Assembly (NCBI GenBank): GCA_015066845.1
Contig: SVNO01000003.1
Coordinates: forward strand, 1 to 64,000
Direction of reading: 5' to 3'
DNA: 64,000 nucleotides
DNA from: Ruminococcus sp.
GTDB lineage: Bacteria > Bacillota > Clostridia > Oscillospirales > Ruminococcaceae
Each line of letters opens with the position of its first letter. Position 1 is the first letter of the stretch. Under the pieces are notes generated by a model. That model saw only the letters and a list, made by a program, of their open reading frames with translations, did not search any database and was not told where the DNA came from. A program made the translations under genes and the position numbers. This document shows, piece by piece, positions 59,801 to 64,000 of the stretch.

Positions 59801-60204
59801 ACGCGGCATTGGAACGTGCGGAGGATGGCTACCTGCTGACTTCCTCGGACATGGCAGATGTCAACGTGATTTGCACAGCACCGGGTATCTGTGCGGAGGT
59901 CACCTTTACAACGGACTACGAGAAAGTATTCCTCTATGAAATTGACAAGTACACCATCGGTGTTGCTGTGGATGCGGACGGTGACGGCACATTTGAAACT
60001 CCCATCGCCCAGAGTGACGAGGGAACAGCAGGCGACCTGAACAACGACAAGGCTTTTACTGTGCTCGATTTAGTTGCAATGAAACGTTGGCTGCTTTCCG
60101 GCAATGTAAAGCTTATCAACAGCAGAAATGCCGATTTTACGAAGGATGACGTTCTGGATGGATTCGATTTTGCCATTATGAAGCGCAAGCTTCTGGAAAG
60201 CTGA
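56854..60204 (+). CDS. Paralog 3: secreted LRR_5 / degenerate protease-like / C39-like Cys domain / dockerin protein (1116 aa)
   Basis: Signal peptide. LRR_5 (AFSQCTALERVQIPDSTQKIGANAFKDCQSL). GSCYGMCATTLLTYYGL...GEHAVIAYGVTYG. Dockerin GDLNNDKAFTVLDLVAMKRWL...ADFTKDDVLDGFDFAIMKRKLL. Confidence 0.85.
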   Translation: MKRNTMKQTIAVFLASLMAVQAGGSYRFPLSAFAEEVPYTGTCGESLEWLVLGNGVLKITGKGNMPDYTQQDAPWEMHRETIREVHLGDGVASIGADAFSQCTALERVQIPDSTQKIGANAFKDCQSLRYVLMNQTSRVIVENAFEGTPFLQYYTTEQLKGMDKGAAGLMRGKQLVVNIFVDEVTKTEDDSLVIADSWQPEPDAGNEHAPVLLDCDNFYAYLRTDDTDKTVLPQDSTDAAGQPVSSEAIAGRLAALEHVLTEFETQSEEFRTDPDTKLLEFVEGPNYFFTYQATDGAVSIAGDSLMIGGTYSNGAELMRQLTEVSGQQVDLRTRTDSEMNYREMLMEEYDADGVLFLFHHNAPTGKTIVFPEDSYEECAMLCTDEEAVLAEQILTMYSANETEYGIPAIAAPIENGEKPYTLMLCNGSLLNSDVPDGQVSPLSAYVRGWNRTIESSVYFMLGSGKNYPLFDVNLDSTYNEDDAELISGYFKGEYHYEPADIYGTENSCYLPPLKRMFAGYGISGVYTGIEGWTNDVNIESYGDAGLLKISNAKHPGSILRPCNDVNFDGLVTTGDKDLHDSYPFHDGWADVNYLQAVMILKSKSSKFPQPFTIGRDTWYFANDKSFFGETYSMKKGHKKLLESISSEIGQWNSNRFLHEDQFAGSCYGMCATTLLTYYGLVLPQQLDEDAKTLHDVGTGKNSEAESIESYINYYHVSQRFKTQRSNLFAYPDLPPIASILACLDDGSPTIVSYKYAKGEHAVIAYGVTYGRYMVNNLTYDGKIQIYDPDHPDGDDTWCIYFKSFAPSEYCIPGRNAFSQDETLTILGAQDKLSVINDEVLVEGKVSLHPEKRFNASVRAADMITDYAFGKGTTLPDVVKNTEIGSDIIVPAQIAGMGESVYFMMDAKSPYFLKLETPNEFDVQLNYPDCKLHAYSINSTSVIFYHKGKIEMQARGTSYEFCMEEETSVTDWESITVKDEKTGDAALERAEDGYLLTSSDMADVNVICTAPGICAEVTFTTDYEKVFLYEIDKYTIGVAVDADGDGTFETPIAQSDEGTAGDLNNDKAFTVLDLVAMKRWLLSGNVKLINSRNADFTKDDVLDGFDFAIMKRKLLES

Positions 60205-60316
60205 GTACACTCGACTGCTCTGCAATTTTCAGTCTGTAATTTTTGTGTGTCTGAACTGTTAATAATATTACAAACGGTAAAATCAACGATTTAATTTATT
60301 TTTTGTTCAAAATCTC

Positions 60317-60345
60317 TTGACAAATCAGAAATAAGATGCTATGAT
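60317..60345 (+). promoter_or_regulatory. Promoter of paralog 4
   Basis: TTGACA, 17 bp spacer, TATGAT; upstream element GTCTGAACTGTTAATAATATTAC at 60249-60271. Confidence 0.7.
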
Positions 60346-60407
60346 AGTAATAGGCATTTACTTTTTTTGGGAAACTTGCCTGAAAAATATGCAAAAGGAG
60401 TAGTATT

Positions 60408-63400
60408 ATGAAAAAAAGACCAATGCGAAAGACAATCATTGCCTGCCTTGCTGCGCTTTTGGCTGTCAATGCTGCATTGCCTGCGCAATATATTGACTTG
60501 CGCGCAAATGCAGAAATGTCAAGCTTTGAGAGCGAGGTGCTGGATAAGGGTTCTACCGGTGAATCCGTCATCTGGACCCTTGACGAGAATGGTGTCATGG
60601 AGATCAGCGGTAATGGCGATATGGGTAATTACAACCCCGATGGTATTCCGTGGCTGCTGTACAGAGAAATGATCAAGGAAGTTGTGATCCGTGAAGGCGT
60701 AACAGGCGTAGGTGATAATACCTTTGCTGAGTGTGAAGCACTTGAACGTGTGTATATTGCTGATTCTGTAAAAAGAATCGGTCAGAGTGCGTTTGCAGGC
60801 TGTACAAATCTGACGGAAGTGACTATGAACCCGACCGACAGAATCATTATCGAAAATGCGTTTGAGGGTACGGAGTTCTACAAGGATTATTACACAACTG
60901 CGACTCTTCCGGGAATGAATAAGGGCGCAGCCGGTACGATGCGCGGAAAGCAGCTGGTTATCAACGTATTCGTTGACGAGGTTGTCGGAGAAAACGGCGG
61001 CGAGTTTACCATCAGCAATTCCTGGCAGCCCGACACAGCCGGTGCATCCAAGAATAATCCTGTACTGCTCGACCGTAACAACGTTTACAAGTACCTTACC
61101 GCAAGCACTACGGACAAGACCTATCTGCCGCAGAATCCTGACGATTCCGTCACAGATAAGCCCGTCACCTCCATTGCAATCGAGCAGCGTCTGACTGCAC
61201 TGAACAATGTGTTCGCAAAGCTGGAAAAAGAAGCAGACGCTTTCAAAACGGATGATGAAACAACAATGCTCGAATTTGTCAATGGCCCGAGCTATTTCTT
61301 CACCTATCAGGCAGTAAATGGTGCGGCAAGTCTTATGGATGAAAATGGTGCGGAAACAGTTATTTCCCCCAGCCAGACTGGCGCATCTTTCATGGATCAG
61401 CTCCTGCAGCTGTCCTCTGGTCAAACATTCAACCTGAAAATTGACCAGAACACCAAGAAGTCCCAGCTTATGGATAAACTTCTGAAAGAGCATGAGTGCG
61501 ACGGCGTACTGTTTCTGTTCCATCATAACGCACCGGATGGTACATCCACGGTATTTGCAGAGGAAACATACGAGGAAGTTTCCGTGCTCTACAGCAGCGA
61601 TGAAGCGGACATTGAAAAGCAGATTCTGGGCGCATATGGTGCAGCTGAGGATGAAAGCGGTATTCCGACCGCTGTACCGGACGGCGACCACAATGCATTG
61701 AAAATGTACAATGGTGCTTTGAGAAACCCTTCCGGTCCGAAGGACCATGTCAGACCGTTGACAGCCTTTGTTCGTGGTTGGAACACCCAGATTGAAAAGG
61801 ATGTTTTCAATCTGATGAAGTCCGGTACGAATGTTTCGCTTCTGGATATGAATATGGATGGTACTCTCAGCACGGAGGACGAAAAGATTATTACCGCATA
61901 TATCAAGCGGGAAGAAGGTGCAAAGGATTCAATTACTTACTTCACTCCTTTCAAAAGAATGCTGTTTGGCAGCGGGCTTACTGTATTGGATTCTGATATT
62001 CAAGGCTGGACAGACCAGATTTCCGTTGAAAGATGGATGTATGATCCGGCTGATGATTATCATGAGGATGGGGTGAAACGGTCCTATCTTGTAGATAATC
62101 GTAAGGATGATTTCAACTGCGTTAAATTTATCAATAAGGCAGATGGCAGCTGCATCATGCGTCCCTGCAACGATTTGAATTTTGACGGATTAGTTACCAC
62201 TGGTGACCAGGAGATTTATGGCAGTTTTTCATCTGTTGACGGTAATAACTTTGTGCAGTGCATGATGTTTTATCATTATAATCCCAGAGAAGACAAAGCT
62301 CCGAGACCGTACAAAATTGGTGTGGATACATGGCGTTTTGAGAATGATGATTATTCTTTTGGCAGTACCTACACAATGACTGACGAGCATGCAGCTGCCG
62401 CAAAGGAATTATACAGAGGCGATGCCGATTACCGTGAAGTTTATACTGGGAATGGGCCTTTTGGCGGTTCCTGTTATGGAATGTGTGTTACCTCCATTCT
62501 GAGTTATTATGGGATTATCAGTCCTTCCATTCTCGATTCGAGTGCTGTTACTGCATATCAAGTGAACCAAAACAATGGCCTCGCTTTGCCTAAAGACCTT
62601 GAATCTTTCATCAATTATTATCAAACGTCGCAATACTTCTATGTACAGCTTGAAAACAGACACACTTATTCTGGAATAAAAGATGATGAAAGTGTTCGCG
62701 GAATCCTTGAATGTCTTGAGGATGGTTCACCCACAGTTGTTGGAACTATACATTATACTTACTATACAGATCGTAAAAAGGACTATTATCCGGGCCATGC
62801 AGTTGTTGCGTACGACGTTGAATACGGTATTGAATACAAGGAGCCCAAAAGGCCAGATGTAGTATTCGATGCAAGAATTCTGGTTTACGACCCGAAATAC
62901 AGGTACTTCAAGGATGAATGCTGTATTTATTTCTGCAGCGATGATCCGACAAAATTCTGCATTCCGGCTCAAGAAATCTATTATGATACAAATCCCGATG
63001 ATATATACGATGTCATTAAGTTTACAGAAATAATGGATGATCTGTCTGTATTGAACAGCAATGGTCTTGTGGACGGCACAATGGGCTTCCGTTATAAAGC
63101 ACCGAAAGCCTCTATCGAATCCATGAGCATGTCGTCTGACTATTTAATCGGCAAGGGGACAAACATCACCTCTGATAACACCATCAACCCCGACAACATC
63201 ACAACCGATGACAGCTCCATTTACTACATGGAGGACGGTGACGCATCCTACTACCTTCAGAATGCAACTCCCAACCCCTTTAACGTACAGATGAACTACG
63301 AGAACTGCACACTCAAGGCAAATGCAAGCAATGGCTCATCCGTTGTATTCTCTCCCAAGGGTAAAATCGAGCTTTCCGGTAAGAACACTGACTTTGAGCT

Positions 63401-63878
63401 GGAAATGGACCTGAATCCGGAGACAAAGGTAACCGACTGGAACACCATGACCATCAAGGGCAAGAAGTCAGGTGGTGCAGTATTTGAAAAGGTTGACGGC
63501 GGTTATCTGCTGACATGTTCGAATCTCTCCGACATTGAAGTTATCTGCACCAGCCTTGGCATCAGCGCAGATGTAAACTTTACAACGGATTACGACAAGG
63601 TATTCCTCCACGAAATCGACAAGTACACCATTGGTGTATCCGTGGATAAGGATGGCGACGGTGAATTTGAAACCCTCATCGCCAAGAGTGCCGAGGGCGT
63701 AACAGGCGACCTGAACAACGACAAGGAATTCACTGTACTCGACTTGGTTGCAATGAATCAGTGGCTGCTTTCCGGTGATGGAATGCTCATCAACAGCGAA
63801 TATGGTGACATTACAAAGGACGGCGTACTGGACGGTTTCGACCTTGCGGCTATGAAGCGCATGATTCTGACAAAGTAA
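60408..63878 (+). CDS. Paralog 4: same architecture as paralog 3 (1156 aa)
   Basis: LRR_5 (TFAECEALERVYIADSVKRIGQSAFAGCTNL). GGSCYGMCVTSILSYYGI...GHAVVAYDVEYG. Dockerin GDLNNDKEFTVLDLVAMNQWL...GDITKDGVLDGFDLAAMKRMIL. Confidence 0.85.
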   Translation: MKKRPMRKTIIACLAALLAVNAALPAQYIDLRANAEMSSFESEVLDKGSTGESVIWTLDENGVMEISGNGDMGNYNPDGIPWLLYREMIKEVVIREGVTGVGDNTFAECEALERVYIADSVKRIGQSAFAGCTNLTEVTMNPTDRIIIENAFEGTEFYKDYYTTATLPGMNKGAAGTMRGKQLVINVFVDEVVGENGGEFTISNSWQPDTAGASKNNPVLLDRNNVYKYLTASTTDKTYLPQNPDDSVTDKPVTSIAIEQRLTALNNVFAKLEKEADAFKTDDETTMLEFVNGPSYFFTYQAVNGAASLMDENGAETVISPSQTGASFMDQLLQLSSGQTFNLKIDQNTKKSQLMDKLLKEHECDGVLFLFHHNAPDGTSTVFAEETYEEVSVLYSSDEADIEKQILGAYGAAEDESGIPTAVPDGDHNALKMYNGALRNPSGPKDHVRPLTAFVRGWNTQIEKDVFNLMKSGTNVSLLDMNMDGTLSTEDEKIITAYIKREEGAKDSITYFTPFKRMLFGSGLTVLDSDIQGWTDQISVERWMYDPADDYHEDGVKRSYLVDNRKDDFNCVKFINKADGSCIMRPCNDLNFDGLVTTGDQEIYGSFSSVDGNNFVQCMMFYHYNPREDKAPRPYKIGVDTWRFENDDYSFGSTYTMTDEHAAAAKELYRGDADYREVYTGNGPFGGSCYGMCVTSILSYYGIISPSILDSSAVTAYQVNQNNGLALPKDLESFINYYQTSQYFYVQLENRHTYSGIKDDESVRGILECLEDGSPTVVGTIHYTYYTDRKKDYYPGHAVVAYDVEYGIEYKEPKRPDVVFDARILVYDPKYRYFKDECCIYFCSDDPTKFCIPAQEIYYDTNPDDIYDVIKFTEIMDDLSVLNSNGLVDGTMGFRYKAPKASIESMSMSSDYLIGKGTNITSDNTINPDNITTDDSSIYYMEDGDASYYLQNATPNPFNVQMNYENCTLKANASNGSSVVFSPKGKIELSGKNTDFELEMDLNPETKVTDWNTMTIKGKKSGGAVFEKVDGGYLLTCSNLSDIEVICTSLGISADVNFTTDYDKVFLHEIDKYTIGVSVDKDGDGEFETLIAKSAEGVTGDLNNDKEFTVLDLVAMNQWLLSGDGMLINSEYGDITKDGVLDGFDLAAMKRMILTK

Positions 63879-63887
63879 TTCCTTTCA

Positions 63888-63924
63888 CCCCAAAACACCC
63901 CGATTTTTCAAGTAAATCGGGGTG
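63888..63924 (+). terminator. Terminator-like hairpin after paralog 4
   Basis: ACACCCCGATTTTTCAAGTAAATCGGGGTGT. Confidence 0.7.
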
Positions 63925-64000
63925 TCAGTCTGTCAAAAAACCTTATAAGGTTCAAAGGAAGGAGTCCTTTGGCGGGTTAGAGTGTACGCAGTACCCTCGC
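63925..64000 (+). repeat. Start of another AGTCTGTCAAAAAACC-bounded element, truncated by window end
   Basis: CAGTCTGTCAAAAAACC matches the boundary at 41400; interior differs (CCTTATAAGG, AAAGGAAGGAGTCCTTT). Confidence 0.5.

Overview
This is a 64 kb bacterial chromosomal window. Gene content (dockerins, BspA-type LRRs, pyrK/pyrD, hemZ, AgrC/AgrA-like TCS) suggests a Ruminococcus-like Firmicute; that assignment is inference. Positions 1-44 kb are mostly housekeeping or ordinary accessory genes: PpiC foldase, nth, secA, hslO, an FtsX-type ABC transporter with an OmpR/HK pair, rlmD, hemZ, pyrC-F-K-D, ruvX, trmL, degV, rsmA, a LytTR/GHKL two-component system with a CPBP protease, and a DHHW/MBOAT acylation pair. 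Positions 44.6-63.9 kb are an extracellular-protein island. It holds a Thr-rich lipoprotein, a dockerin/cell-wall-binding-repeat/transglutaminase-like protein, and four large paralogous secreted proteins in two divergent pairs. Each paralog combines LRR_5 repeats, a protease-like module, a papain-like Cys module, and several dockerin-type EF-hand repeats. The minus-strand pair keeps an HExxH metalloprotease motif, while the plus-strand pair appears to have lost it. Intergenic DNA shows a ~4.56 kb tandem duplication that left a truncated promoter behind, a conserved ~290 nt leader with a G-rich stem-loop, and a shared upstream element at fixed spacing. Other notable items are a dispersed multi-hairpin element with terminal inverted repeats, a 21-bp-phased direct repeat upstream of the CPBP gene that looks like a LytTR regulator site, a DUF5714-LMW phosphatase/ArsC fusion, and small ORFs missing from the supplied track. 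No tRNA, rRNA or CRISPR array was recognised. All family calls come from reading the sequence; no searches were run.
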